A stretch of 64,000 nt of DNA from an uncultured Bacteriovoracaceae bacterium (GTDB lineage: Bacteria; Bdellovibrionota; Bacteriovoracia; Bacteriovoracales; Bacteriovoracaceae): positions 124,001 to 188,000 of the forward strand of contig CALFYV010000090.1 in the NCBI GenBank assembly GCA_937952395.1. The letters are read 5' to 3'. The notes beneath the pieces are model-generated. The model did not search any database and had not been told where the DNA came from. It worked only from the letters and a program-made list of their open reading frames with translations. Positions 1 to 7,205 of the stretch are shown piece by piece. Each line of letters begins with the position of its first letter. Position 1 is the first letter of the stretch. The translations under genes were made by a program, and so were the position numbers.

Positions 1-78
1 AATGGAACCTTAGATGAGTTATATGAAAAAATTGATAGAGAATTAGTTCCTTTTATTCGGAAAAAATTTGATGAATGA
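1..78 (+). CDS. 3' end of an unknown gene (cut by window edge)
   Basis: An open frame from base 1 ends at TGA 76-78. It gives 25 residues of a charged, helix-like C-terminus (LDELYEKIDREL, then PFIRKKFDE). The 5' part is outside the window. It overlaps the start of the next gene by 8 nt, as is usual here, which supports it being real. No family can be named. Confidence 0.5.
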   Translation, partial: NGTLDELYEKIDRELVPFIRKKFDE

Positions 79-502
79 AAATCGAGTTTTTGTTCCCAAA
101 AGTTGGGGATATGAGGATTGGATTGTCAACAGCCCATTATATTGTGGGAAACTGCTTTTTATAAAAAAAGAAAAACACACTAGTCTCCATTATCATAAAT
201 TAAAGACTGAAACGCTTTATTTACACTCTGGCAGATTATGTGTTACTTACTATGATAACCCTCAATTTGATAGGGATTTTTTGTTTTGGGATCAATATTT
301 GTTTCCTTGGGGCGAAAATCCTCCACGACAATATTTTGGATTAATTCAAATAATTATGGAACCTGGAGATTCTTTCCATGTGCCACAAGGTAGACGGCAT
401 ACGTTGTTTGGTTTGCTAGATTGTCATTTATTTGAATTTTCCACTGAACATTTCGATGAAGACTCTTATAGAGTTTTGAAAGGGGTAACTACAAGTGTCT
501 AA
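71..502 (+). CDS. cupin-fold protein, sugar-phosphate isomerase-like
   Basis: 143 aa. The motif HYHKLKTET (residues about 40-48) supplies the two His and the Glu of cupin motif 1, and GDSFHVPQGRRHTLFGL near residue 100 is cupin motif 2 with its third metal His. The opening KSWGYEDWIVNS and the ending EDSYRVLKGV are typical of small cupins related to the C-terminal domain of mannose-6-phosphate isomerase/GMP. A metal-bound sugar isomerase or binding role is likely; the substrate cannot be read. ATG at 71 is preferred over a TTG at 68. It overlaps neighbours by a few bases on both sides, so it is co-transcribed. Confidence 0.75.
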   Translation: MNENRVFVPKSWGYEDWIVNSPLYCGKLLFIKKEKHTSLHYHKLKTETLYLHSGRLCVTYYDNPQFDRDFLFWDQYLFPWGENPPRQYFGLIQIIMEPGDSFHVPQGRRHTLFGLLDCHLFEFSTEHFDEDSYRVLKGVTTSV

Positions 503-671
503 CTATTGGTTAAAAAAAGAAGAAAAATTTGAAAGAAAATTTCATTTTACATTGGATAAAATTAGAGAGCAAAGATTTGACTTGACAGCCCGATGTATGG
601 CCTCAATTGAAACACATCATTATCAGATGACATCTGCAAAGATGTTGCGTGAAATATTAAAAAGTATATAG
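495..671 (+). CDS. small protein with SNYWL start, unknown function
   Basis: 58 aa, GTG start at 495 overlapping the upstream stop. The N-terminus VSNYWLKKEEKFE matches those of the proteins at 1224 (SNYWLR) and 1578 (SNHWLKQKE), so these three look like a local family. The rest is basic and helical (FTLDKIREQR, MLREILKSI). No signal peptide or known domain is visible. Confidence 0.6.
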   Translation: MSNYWLKKEEKFERKFHFTLDKIREQRFDLTARCMASIETHHYQMTSAKMLREILKSI

Positions 672-683
672 GGAACCTGAAAT

Positions 684-1214
684 ATGCTTGAAAACGATCA
701 AGAATACTTAAAACATGCTTATATTGTAGCTGCTGTTGCGTCTACCGATCCTTCGACACAAAATGGAGCTATTTTAGTTAACCCCAATACAGGTCAAATA
801 GTTGCTGATGGTGCCAACCATTTCCCAGAAGGTGTTGAAGAAAAATCAGAAAGATGGGAAAGACCAATAAAATACAGTTACGTAGAACATGCAGAACGAA
901 ATTGTATTTTCACGGCAGCTAGAAACGGTGTGGCTACTGAGGGATTAGTAATGTATTGTTGCTGGGCCGCTTGTGCGGATTGCTCTAGAGCAATAATTCA
1001 AGCAAGGATATCAGAAGTTGTAACTCATTATAATCCAAACCCTCCTAGTGGAGAAAGGTTTGGTATGCCAGTCCATCCTCAATGGAAAGAATCTATTGAA
1101 GTTGCTCTAGGGATGATGAAAGAGGCTGGTGTAAAAATCCGTTGGATTGAGGATAAATTGTATCTTGATGAAGAACTGCAAATTCGGTTTAATGGAACTT
1201 TGGTAACGCCATAA
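684..1214 (+). CDS. cytidine/deoxycytidylate deaminase family protein
   Basis: 176 aa zinc deaminase. It has the early substrate loop STDPSTQNGAILV, the catalytic HAERN (His zinc ligand and proton-shuttling Glu) and WAACADC carrying the two zinc cysteines. Family members convert dCMP to dUMP for dTTP synthesis, which fits the thymidylate synthase downstream. The motif spacing is that of dCMP deaminases, but PC-x-x-C is replaced by AC-x-x-C, so the substrate may differ from the more canonical paralogue at 52216. GGGA lies 13-16 nt upstream of the ATG. Confidence 0.8.
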   Translation: MLENDQEYLKHAYIVAAVASTDPSTQNGAILVNPNTGQIVADGANHFPEGVEEKSERWERPIKYSYVEHAERNCIFTAARNGVATEGLVMYCCWAACADCSRAIIQARISEVVTHYNPNPPSGERFGMPVHPQWKESIEVALGMMKEAGVKIRWIEDKLYLDEELQIRFNGTLVTP

Positions 1215-1223
1215 GGAATGCTA

Positions 1224-1499
1224 ATGTCTAATTATTGGTTGAGAGACCCTGAGCATAATTTATTGTTAAAAAAAGATTGGGAAATGGAGTTTTCTAAACT
1301 TCATAATGATTTTTATGCATTTGTGATAGATTCTTTGTTTGAACATGAGAAGGATTTTGTAGAGAAAGCAATTACTTTCTTAGAGGAAAAAACAGGAAAT
1401 TCTGCTTGGTACACTTATAGTTGGCGGCGTGAGAAAAACTCCCCAAGAACTCAGCAATTTAAGTTTGGGGCTAATTTATTAGATAAAGAATGGGGCTAA
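1224..1499 (+). CDS. SNYWL-family protein, C-terminus cut by a tandem duplication
   Basis: 91 aa as it stands. AAGGA at 1213-1217 is best spaced from the ATG at 1224, not the one at 1218, and that start gives the MSNYWL N-terminus shared with neighbours. It ends at TAA 1497-1499 inside the second copy of a 25-bp direct repeat (1466-1490, 1491-1515). Since 25 is not a multiple of 3, the repeat shifts the frame. Read in the frame of the first copy, the second copy stays open to TAA 1573-1575 and adds residues EIVFTIQNKDSVYYLKQREI. The present stop is therefore probably secondary. Function unknown. Confidence 0.65.
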   Translation: MSNYWLRDPEHNLLLKKDWEMEFSKLHNDFYAFVIDSLFEHEKDFVEKAITFLEEKTGNSAWYTYSWRREKNSPRTQQFKFGANLLDKEWG

Positions 1500-1565
1500 T
1501 TTATTAGATAAAGAAATAGTGTTTACGATTCAAAACAAAGATAGTGTTTATTATTTAAAACAAAG
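1466..1565 (+). repeat. two adjacent 25-bp tandem duplications
   Basis: Bases 1466-1490 are repeated exactly at 1491-1515 (unit begins TGGGGCTAATTT). Directly after, 1516-1540 is repeated imperfectly at 1541-1565 (unit begins ATAGTGTTTA and ends AAAACAAAG). Both units are 25 bp. The first pair causes the frame change in the gene at 1224. Confidence 0.9.
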
Positions 1566-1577
1566 AGAGATATAAAG

Positions 1578-1874
1578 ATGTCTAATCATTGGTTGAAGCA
1601 AAAAGAAGTTTCTCTTAGTCAAATTGCTAATGTTTTTAGTGATTATAAAAACAAAACCACAGCAGGTTCTGTAGAACAGTATCGTGCTATTCTTGAAACG
1701 AAATTACAATTGTATCTCCAATCTTTGGTGGCTTCTAATCAAATTAAACGTTTTCATTTCTGCACTACTGCCTGCAAAGGAGGCATAATTTTTGATATAG
1801 TAATAAACAATAATTATAAAGATATTTTATCATCATATGTTTGGGATCATGATTTTGATAAAGAGGAGTATTAA
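1578..1874 (+). CDS. SNHWL-start protein, unknown function
   Basis: 98 aa. It starts MSNHWLKQKE, like the genes at 495 and 1224, preceded by AAAGAGAGA. The middle is a helical region (EQYRAILETKLQLYLQSL), followed by a short beta-rich end (GGIIFDIVIN). The TAATG junction with the next gene implies coupled translation. No family recognised. Confidence 0.65.
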   Translation: MSNHWLKQKEVSLSQIANVFSDYKNKTTAGSVEQYRAILETKLQLYLQSLVASNQIKRFHFCTTACKGGIIFDIVINNNYKDILSSYVWDHDFDKEEY

Positions 1875-2476
1875 TGCCATACATTGCTAAAGAAGATCGT
1901 AAGAAATATATTTTTGTCATTGAAAACACAGTGGATTTAATTTGTAGCGAAAAAGACAAACACGCCCAGTTGGAGACATTGGCGTTTTTTGTCGATCATT
2001 TGCGTCAAAAGCTTGATCATGGTTATCCTTCTTTTAAAATTGATTTTTTAGACCCAAATCAAAAAGAACAGCTTTTGGAAAATATCAATCATTTTATTTC
2101 GTTGTTTCCTGAAAACGATCTTTTTAAATTGGCCGGGGAACTTAATTACATATTATCCAGTGTAATTTGGGGTGTTTTAGGTGATTCTTTAAGTGCCGAA
2201 CCGGCACGGTATGGTTATCGAACTTTTATAAAAGGTATTTTGTGGACTATTTACCACGGCATTAATGGTGCCGCCTCTGATAGATTGGTGATAGTTTTAA
2301 GAGGTGTATTTACAGATGTAATTGATGAAATGTACCGTAGGAAGACTTCTGTTTACGAGAATGAGAAAATCGCTCAGAATGGGGATATTTGGCCATTAAA
2401 AGAGATTGCTTGGAAAGAGGAAGTTCCAATTGATGTAATTAGAGGCGAGGAATTTAAAGAGGAACAGGAATCATAA
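1874..2476 (+). CDS. conserved phage protein of unknown function (MPYI...DR type)
   Basis: 200 aa. It opens MPYIAKEDRKKY and ends with the block DEMYRRKTSVYENEKI followed by AQNGDIW. That pairing of an MPYI start with a YRR...YE..KI..NGD end is familiar from a widespread family of small phage proteins with no assigned function. The middle is helical (LSSVIWGVLGDSL). It may act in phage takeover, but nothing in the sequence says how. Confidence 0.7.
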   Translation: MPYIAKEDRKKYIFVIENTVDLICSEKDKHAQLETLAFFVDHLRQKLDHGYPSFKIDFLDPNQKEQLLENINHFISLFPENDLFKLAGELNYILSSVIWGVLGDSLSAEPARYGYRTFIKGILWTIYHGINGAASDRLVIVLRGVFTDVIDEMYRRKTSVYENEKIAQNGDIWPLKEIAWKEEVPIDVIRGEEFKEEQES

Positions 2477-2668
2477 GTGAAAGAAGTTTATATTGTTTTA
2501 GATAACAGTAAAATTAAAGCTGTGTTTTCTACACAAAATAAAGCTGAAGTTTATGTGTCTAATTTAAGTCTTTTAGAAGATTTAGATTCTTTGGTTGTTG
2601 AAAAGTGGGAAGTAGATTCGGCTAACAAACAGTTGACTAGTTGGATTATGTCGGCTTCAAAAAAATGA
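2477..2668 (+). CDS. small alpha/beta protein, paralogue of 3459 N-terminus
   Basis: 63 aa, GTG start directly after the upstream stop. The pattern YIVLD, then KIKAVFSTQNKAEVYV, then VVEKWEVD matches the first 50 residues of the protein at 3459 (YIVTN, SIKAVFTDKEKAYKYL, VEEWEAD), and more loosely the one at 60764. This is a small beta-alpha-beta fold found repeatedly in phages; function unknown. Confidence 0.6.
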   Translation: MKEVYIVLDNSKIKAVFSTQNKAEVYVSNLSLLEDLDSLVVEKWEVDSANKQLTSWIMSASKK

Positions 2669-2913
2669 CTTATCATATTAATGAAATACCTCGTGGTGAA
2701 TTTGGAGAGCTTTCTAAAATTCAGGAAGAAGTTTTAGAGGCTATTGATAGTGAAAAACAAAATAATCGCATTATGCTGTTGGTGGAATTATCAGACATAA
2801 TTGGTGCCGTTAGTGGATATTTAGAAAAACATTATCCTAATTTTAAAATTGATGATTTAATTACAATGGCCGAAGCTACGCATAGAGCTTTTGCCTCTGG
2901 AACCAGGAAATGA
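2665..2913 (+). CDS. MazG-like nucleotide pyrophosphohydrolase
   Basis: 82 aa. The ATG at 2665 overlaps the upstream TGA (ATGA), so it is preferred to an upstream in-frame start. Helical metal-binding motif: EEVLEAIDSE, then LLVELSDIIGAVSGYL, the E-x-x-E ... E-x-x-D pattern of all-alpha NTP pyrophosphatases. These cleave (d)NTPs, or in some cases ppGpp, to monophosphates. The small size and the ending ITMAEATHRAFASGTR match the single-domain phage version. It sits with other nucleotide-pool genes. Confidence 0.75.
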   Translation: MTYHINEIPRGEFGELSKIQEEVLEAIDSEKQNNRIMLLVELSDIIGAVSGYLEKHYPNFKIDDLITMAEATHRAFASGTRK

Positions 2914-3455
2914 ATATTAATTATAGCTTTATTTCAAAGGCTATTTTGTGTTATGAATCTTTAGGCTTTAAATATGTTGAAGTTCCTTGGCTTGTTTCTA
3001 ATGATGCCTTAGATGTTACTCGTCCTCCCGAAGCTCGTTCTTTTGAAACTTTTGCTGGAAATTTAGTTGCCTCTGGCGAGCAGTCTTTCATAGAAATTCG
3101 TGATCGATTAAAAGTTGGAGGTAAGTATCAATGTGTTACGCCTTGTTTTCGAGATGAGAAATATGATAAATACCACAAGCAGCGGTTTCTCAAAAACGAA
3201 TTAATTTGGGTAATATCGCCTGACGATTGTGTAGAAACAAAAACAAAGCAATGTTTAGATTGTGCTAGTTTTGTGTTTTTACAATGTATGGATTATAAAT
3301 TCAAAATCGAAGTAGTGGACACGGATATAGGAAAAGATTTATATATCAATGGTATTGAAGTAGGATCATATGGATATCGATGTTATGATGGATTTCACTG
3401 GATATACGGGACAGGACTTGCAGAACCAAGATTTAGCCAAGCATTAGAAGGATAG
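2910..3455 (+). CDS. class II aminoacyl-tRNA synthetase-like protein
   Basis: 181 aa, too short for a full synthetase (no anticodon-binding domain visible). Motif 2-like FRDEKYDKYHKQRFLKNE (about residues 81-98) has the invariant Arg and following Glu of the class II ATP-binding loop, and YGTGLAEPRFSQAL at the C-terminus resembles motif 3 (G-x-G-x-x-x-R). The N-terminal YVEVPWLVS and the segment SGEQSFIEIRDRL fit the class II core. It could charge tRNA, or more likely act like other stand-alone class II-like proteins (amide ligases, tRNA modifiers). The role is inference. Confidence 0.65.
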   Translation: MNINYSFISKAILCYESLGFKYVEVPWLVSNDALDVTRPPEARSFETFAGNLVASGEQSFIEIRDRLKVGGKYQCVTPCFRDEKYDKYHKQRFLKNELIWVISPDDCVETKTKQCLDCASFVFLQCMDYKFKIEVVDTDIGKDLYINGIEVGSYGYRCYDGFHWIYGTGLAEPRFSQALEG

Positions 3456-3458
3456 AAA

Positions 3459-3998
3459 ATGAAAATTTATATTGTTACCAATGGCACATACTCGGATTAT
3501 AGTATTAAAGCTGTTTTTACTGATAAAGAAAAAGCATATAAGTACTTAGAAGATGTTAAATTAGTGCATGGAGACGACAATGCTCAGGTCGAGGAATGGG
3601 AAGCAGATCAAGAGACAGAAAAAATTCCGAGACAATATTGGATTTCCATTATTTACCTACCCACAGGAGAAATTACAGAACAAGATACTAGTGGTCGTTA
3701 TTGTTTTGCTAAACCCAATGATAGAGTGGTAGAATCAACGTGGAAAGCTACCTTTAATGGTAATGGAGATTTTAATGATATTAAAGAATGGATGGGCACT
3801 ATTCGTTCTGAAGACTACTGGCCCAATACTGTTAAAGTTCAATCATTGGTTTCACAAGAACATGCGAATAAACTAGCGGCAGAAGCACGACAAAATTGGC
3901 TTCGTTATTTAGATTCTATAGGAATGACAATGAAGCCTACTGGAAAAAGTTGGCCAGAGTACCATTATGTTTCTTCAGAGGGTGAATCTAAAAATTGA
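3459..3998 (+). CDS. two-part unknown protein
   Basis: 179 aa. The first 50 residues repeat the small fold of the gene at 2477 (YIVTN, IKAVFTDKEKAYKYL, VEEWEAD). The remaining 125 residues (from QYWISIIYLPTGEI) form a separate unknown domain rich in Trp. The 3' end overlaps the convergent gene on the minus strand by 34 bp. Confidence 0.65.
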   Translation: MKIYIVTNGTYSDYSIKAVFTDKEKAYKYLEDVKLVHGDDNAQVEEWEADQETEKIPRQYWISIIYLPTGEITEQDTSGRYCFAKPNDRVVESTWKATFNGNGDFNDIKEWMGTIRSEDYWPNTVKVQSLVSQEHANKLAAEARQNWLRYLDSIGMTMKPTGKSWPEYHYVSSEGESKN

Positions 3999-4639
3999 TT
4001 TTTGACTTTTTTCTTTAGTTTTTGAATCACTTGTTCAGTAGCCACAACAAATTCCCATCCCCTAGCTTCGCAAGCCTGTTTCGCTGAAAACCATTTGTTT
4101 TGATTTTTTTCTAACAGAGTTTGATTAGCAGGCTTGACTTCCCAAACTTCTTTGTGGCCGTCGATAAAAGCTATAAATACATCGGGAGTGTATTGATGAC
4201 ATTGGCCTTCGTGGATATAGGGGATTTGAAACGGCTCAGCCTCATAAGCCAAGACTTCATGCCATGAGTCAAAGCATTCATAGACAGTCTTCTCGTATCC
4301 AGAGCGATAGTAGAAATTCTTTTCCATTTTTGTGGAATGATGCCAGCCCTCACGAAATTTAGGTTTTCTTTTCTTTATTTTTCCTTTAGGTGTTACATCT
4401 CTCCATACGGTAGCTTTTAACATACCTTTTTGTGGAAGTTTTTCTGTTGGGTGCTTCACCTTGAAATGTGATCTAACGTCCCTTACAGGGGCTTTACATC
4501 GTTCTAGTGGACACAAAACATAATCTGTGCCTTCTTCGTGAGTTTCAACAATATGAGAGACAAATTCTTCAAATGATTCAAATTGTCTTGCACATACGAA
4601 ACATTGGAATTTTCTTATATTCTTAGGTGTGTTAAACAT
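3965..4639 (-). CDS. zinc-finger / PD-(D/E)XK nuclease, T4 gp4 head-completion-like
   Basis: 224 aa. The N-terminus holds two zinc-finger-like motifs: CFVC ... HIVETH, and CPLERC ... HFKVKH. The C-terminal half matches the TnsA/gp4 nuclease fold: YRSGYEKTVYECFDSW, a core IPYIHEGQCHQYTPDVFI with the catalytic Asp, then EVWEVKP (E-x-K). In T4, gp4 is a head-completion protein with this nuclease-like fold. Adding C2H2-type fingers to the front is unusual and suggests a DNA-binding or interaction module. It starts within the end of the upstream minus-strand gene, so the two form a short operon. Confidence 0.65.
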   Translation of the reverse strand: MFNTPKNIRKFQCFVCARQFESFEEFVSHIVETHEEGTDYVLCPLERCKAPVRDVRSHFKVKHPTEKLPQKGMLKATVWRDVTPKGKIKKRKPKFREGWHHSTKMEKNFYYRSGYEKTVYECFDSWHEVLAYEAEPFQIPYIHEGQCHQYTPDVFIAFIDGHKEVWEVKPANQTLLEKNQNKWFSAKQACEARGWEFVVATEQVIQKLKKKVKNQFLDSPSEET

Positions 4640-4994
4640 TTTTAAATAGAATTTTATCTACTTCCTCTTTATCAACCATTTTTAGATCATCTAAGTCTTT
4701 TTTATAAAATAATTTTTTGGGTGGTTCTTCGTAATCATCAGACAAGGCTCTACTTAAATTTAGTGCTAAAAAAGCGGCTTCGTCAGCCCAGCCTTCATCT
4801 GCATCTTCATCTGGGTTTTTTAATTTTGCAAAAACCAGTCTGCTTTCCTCTGGACAACCAAAATAATCGTCATCTTTTTTGAAAAACAAAACTAGATTTC
4901 CGTCTGCTAAAGCTTTGATTTTTTCCAATTTCAAATGTTCATCCCAGACATCCATTAGATGTCGAAAAGACGAAAATGCTGGTGATTTAGTCAT
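4632..4994 (-). CDS. unknown acidic protein
   Basis: 120 aa, first gene of the two-gene minus-strand unit. AGAGGA lies 8 nt before the ATG on the minus strand. Acidic middle (PDEDADEGWADEAAF) and a Lys/Asp-rich end (YKKDLDDLKMVDKEEVD). No domain recognised. It diverges from the gene at 5029 with only 34 bp between them. Confidence 0.6.
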   Translation of the reverse strand: MTKSPAFSSFRHLMDVWDEHLKLEKIKALADGNLVLFFKKDDDYFGCPEESRLVFAKLKNPDEDADEGWADEAAFLALNLSRALSDDYEEPPKKLFYKKDLDDLKMVDKEEVDKILFKNV

Positions 4995-5016
4995 AATTAA
5001 ATCCTCTTGCTAATAG

Positions 5017-5028
5017 TATATACTGTGT
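5017..5028 (+). promoter_or_regulatory. candidate TATATA promoter, leaderless start
   Basis: TATATAC at 5017-5023 is followed by 5 nt and the ATG at 5029, with no Shine-Dalgarno. Read as a -10 box, initiation would fall at or beside the ATG. The same arrangement recurs before 13545, 13837, 41186 and 50856. Confidence 0.45.
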
Positions 5029-5463
5029 ATGGAACCATTATATTTTAAGCTTTTTTTAGAACTTGAAGAACGTCAGCCTAATTACCTAGATGCTCTCAAA
5101 GATGAATTGGGCATAAATCCTGAGGCTTTAGAAAAAAGTCCGGGCTGGGTTGCCAATTTGAGTCTTGGCAAGTTTTCTTATAATGGAATGCTTTACAAAA
5201 TTGAGAATTTGGTTTATAAAAATGGCAACATTAGTGGAGCGATGGTTAAACCGATGAATGTAGGAGGCATCAATACTTTGAAGTCTTATATAAGCAAAGG
5301 TGATCAACAAATAAAACTGCCGAACAACAAACTGCCTAATAGGCCGTTTTTTGTTCGTTTGGAAGATTTAAATAAAATCTTGACACAAGGTATGTCGCCC
5401 GGCATGGGAGGTGTTGGAGGCGGTGAAATGAATACAATGTTGCCAGGATCGGTGCCACTATGA
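5029..5463 (+). CDS. probable virion-associated protein with FKxFLE N-terminus
   Basis: 144 aa. The N-terminus MEPLYFKLFLELEE fits a motif (F-K-x-W/F-L-E) shared by several small genes here. Similar N-terminal tags direct T4-like internal proteins into the prohead. The centre is beta-rich (LGKFSYNGMLYKIENLVYKNG) and the C-terminus is a Gly/Met-rich tail (GMSPGMGGVGGGEM). No enzyme motif. ATGA overlap with the next gene, which has the same N-terminal motif. Confidence 0.55.
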   Translation: MEPLYFKLFLELEERQPNYLDALKDELGINPEALEKSPGWVANLSLGKFSYNGMLYKIENLVYKNGNISGAMVKPMNVGGINTLKSYISKGDQQIKLPNNKLPNRPFFVRLEDLNKILTQGMSPGMGGVGGGEMNTMLPGSVPL

Positions 5464-5624
5464 TATTAGATTTTAAAAATTGGTTAATGCAAGAAACTGG
5501 AACATCTACAGCATGTGTGGCTCATTTTGCTCGTCCTGTTATGGGCATTGTCAGAAGAAATGCAGCACAATTAGAACCAATTGGATTTGAAAAGAAGCGA
5601 AAAAAGAAAAAGAAGAAAAAATAG
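5460..5624 (+). CDS. small basic protein, FKNWL N-terminus and poly-Lys tail
   Basis: 54 aa. ATGA overlap with the upstream stop. It begins MILDFKNWLMQET and ends in an almost pure Lys run (EKKRKKKKKKK). This architecture, with the same N-terminal tag and a basic tail, also occurs at 13837 and 50856. A DNA-binding internal head protein is a reasonable guess but unproven. Confidence 0.55.
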   Translation: MILDFKNWLMQETGTSTACVAHFARPVMGIVRRNAAQLEPIGFEKKRKKKKKKK

Positions 5625-5797
5625 TATTGATCTTTTTGGTTTGAATACTATAATGACTTCAGTATTGAATGTTATATATTATTTTAAATTTTTAAAAACT
5701 TGACGCCTTCGTGTCAGCGGCTGGGGACGCCGAAGTTTGAGTAATTTCAAGATGAGTTCCTCATTAATTAAATAGGATAAATTATATTTTAAGGAAA

Positions 5798-5836
5798 AAA
5801 TTAGCCCATCTCACTTTGAATGAGATGGGCTAATTT
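5798..5836 (+). terminator. perfect 16-bp hairpin before the methyltransferase
   Basis: Bases 5798-5813 pair perfectly with 5821-5836 around a 7-nt loop (CTTTGAA); the stem includes TTAGCCCATCTCA. A-rich on the left and ending in TTT on the right, it could terminate transcription from either direction. The region 5625-5797 before it holds no gene; it is AT-rich with one GC-rich patch (5702-5734, which contains GACGCC twice and a CTTCG/CGAAG pair). Confidence 0.65.
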
Positions 5837-5843
5837 ATGTACT

Positions 5844-6614
5844 ATGCAAAAAATTGTTTGTAATGATTGTATTAAAGAGATGTCCACTATGTCTGAAAAG
5901 TCAGTGGATGTAGTAATCACTTCACCACCATACAATTTGTCTATATCCTATAATGAATATAAAGATAATCTTCCACTCGAAGAGTATTTAAATTGGACGA
6001 AAGAAGTTTTTATCAATATAAAAAGAGTTTTAAAAGATGATGGTTCCTTTTTTCTAAATGTTGGTGGAACTTGCAAAGAACCTTGGCGAGCCTATCAAGT
6101 AGGCCATGTAGCCGCTCAGGAGTTTGTTTTACAAAACGATATTGCTTGGATTAAATCCATTTCTATTGGAAATGATTTAAGTTATGGTCATTTCAAGCCA
6201 ATAAATAGCGAACGATTCATTAATCAACAATATGAACATATATTTCATTTTACTAAAACAGGAAATGTAAAAGTGGATAAATTAGCTGTCGGCGTCGCCT
6301 ATACAGACAAAAGTAATATAAACAGATGGAAGGGTAAAAAAATAGATCGAAGATGTAGAGGTAACACTTGGTTTATCCCTTATGAAACCACACAGAAGAA
6401 GAAAAAACATCCTGCTGGATTTCCTGCCAAGCTCCCAGAGCAGTGCATTCGCCTACACGGCTTGCGATCTGATTTAGTTGTTCTTGATCCATTTTTAGGT
6501 GCAGGTAGCACTTTGGTTGCTTGTCAAAAATTGAATGTTCAAGGAATTGGAATTGAGTTAGATAAAGATTATTGTCAAATGTCTCAAGAAATGCTGGAAA
6601 ATGATATTGTTTAG
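5844..6614 (+). CDS. site-specific DNA methyltransferase (beta class)
   Basis: 256 aa. The catalytic motif TSPPYN (about residue 29) precedes the SAM-binding motif DPFLGAGSTLVACQ near the C-terminus, the order of beta-class N6-adenine/N4-cytosine methyltransferases. The C-terminal GIGIELDKDYC is the usual end of the SAM fold. The ATG at 5844 is chosen because MQKIVCNDC is the normal family start and the ATG at 5820 lies inside the hairpin. It probably protects phage DNA from restriction; no cognate endonuclease is beside it. Confidence 0.85.
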   Translation: MQKIVCNDCIKEMSTMSEKSVDVVITSPPYNLSISYNEYKDNLPLEEYLNWTKEVFINIKRVLKDDGSFFLNVGGTCKEPWRAYQVGHVAAQEFVLQNDIAWIKSISIGNDLSYGHFKPINSERFINQQYEHIFHFTKTGNVKVDKLAVGVAYTDKSNINRWKGKKIDRRCRGNTWFIPYETTQKKKKHPAGFPAKLPEQCIRLHGLRSDLVVLDPFLGAGSTLVACQKLNVQGIGIELDKDYCQMSQEMLENDIV

Positions 6615-6656
6615 TTAAGAGGTGATGCATATACTATCAAACATAAGGAGCTTCTT

Positions 6657-7205
6657 ATGTTAAATGAAAGTGAGCGCAAGCCGTATTTTTATAAACCATA
6701 TTATAAAAATGTTACTTTTCAAGTTTGCAGATTGGATGAGGAGTTATTAAAAGAACAATTGCTTGATTGGGCACAAGATGGCCGTGCTCAATCAAAAATG
6801 ACCGAAATATATGCTCAAGATATTTTGTTTAAAATTGGTGGGAATCCTGCTTATTTTATCAAAAATAAAAAAGAAACCAAATATATTGATGGATTTTTGA
6901 AAATCTGTGATAAAAAATATCCAACATCTTTAAGATGTCTGACTAGTAAAATTCTTTATCATAAATCTGCCTTGCAAGGTGCTAAACGAAAATGTACCGC
7001 TGACGGTCTCATGCATTCGTTGAAGAAAGCTGATTTTACCATTGTGTGTGATATTCGCCCATACGGACAGTGGACTTATTGGGTAGTTGAAAATGAAATG
7101 TTGATAACTCAGGTTAACCGTGGACTTTTAAATCGTAATGGACACACAAGGAAGGCGTTTAAAACATTTTTACAAAATAATGGTTATATTACGGAGGCAG
7201 CTTAA
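6657..7205 (+). CDS. unknown protein
   Basis: 182 aa, good ribosome site (AAGGAG at 6645-6650, 6 nt before ATG). Basic protein with no recognised domain; segments such as YAQDILFKIGGNPAYFI and the C-terminal NGHTRKAFKTFLQNNGY could be helical nucleic-acid-binding parts. The stop overlaps the thyA start by one base, so it heads the nucleotide operon. Confidence 0.6.
   Translation: MLNESERKPYFYKPYYKNVTFQVCRLDEELLKEQLLDWAQDGRAQSKMTEIYAQDILFKIGGNPAYFIKNKKETKYIDGFLKICDKKYPTSLRCLTSKILYHKSALQGAKRKCTADGLMHSLKKADFTIVCDIRPYGQWTYWVVENEMLITQVNRGLLNRNGHTRKAFKTFLQNNGYITEAA

Noticed and set aside
5820..5843. Earlier ATG for the DNA methyltransferase
   Set aside because: It lies at the edge of the perfect hairpin and adds residues not usual for the family; ATG 5844 gives the normal start.
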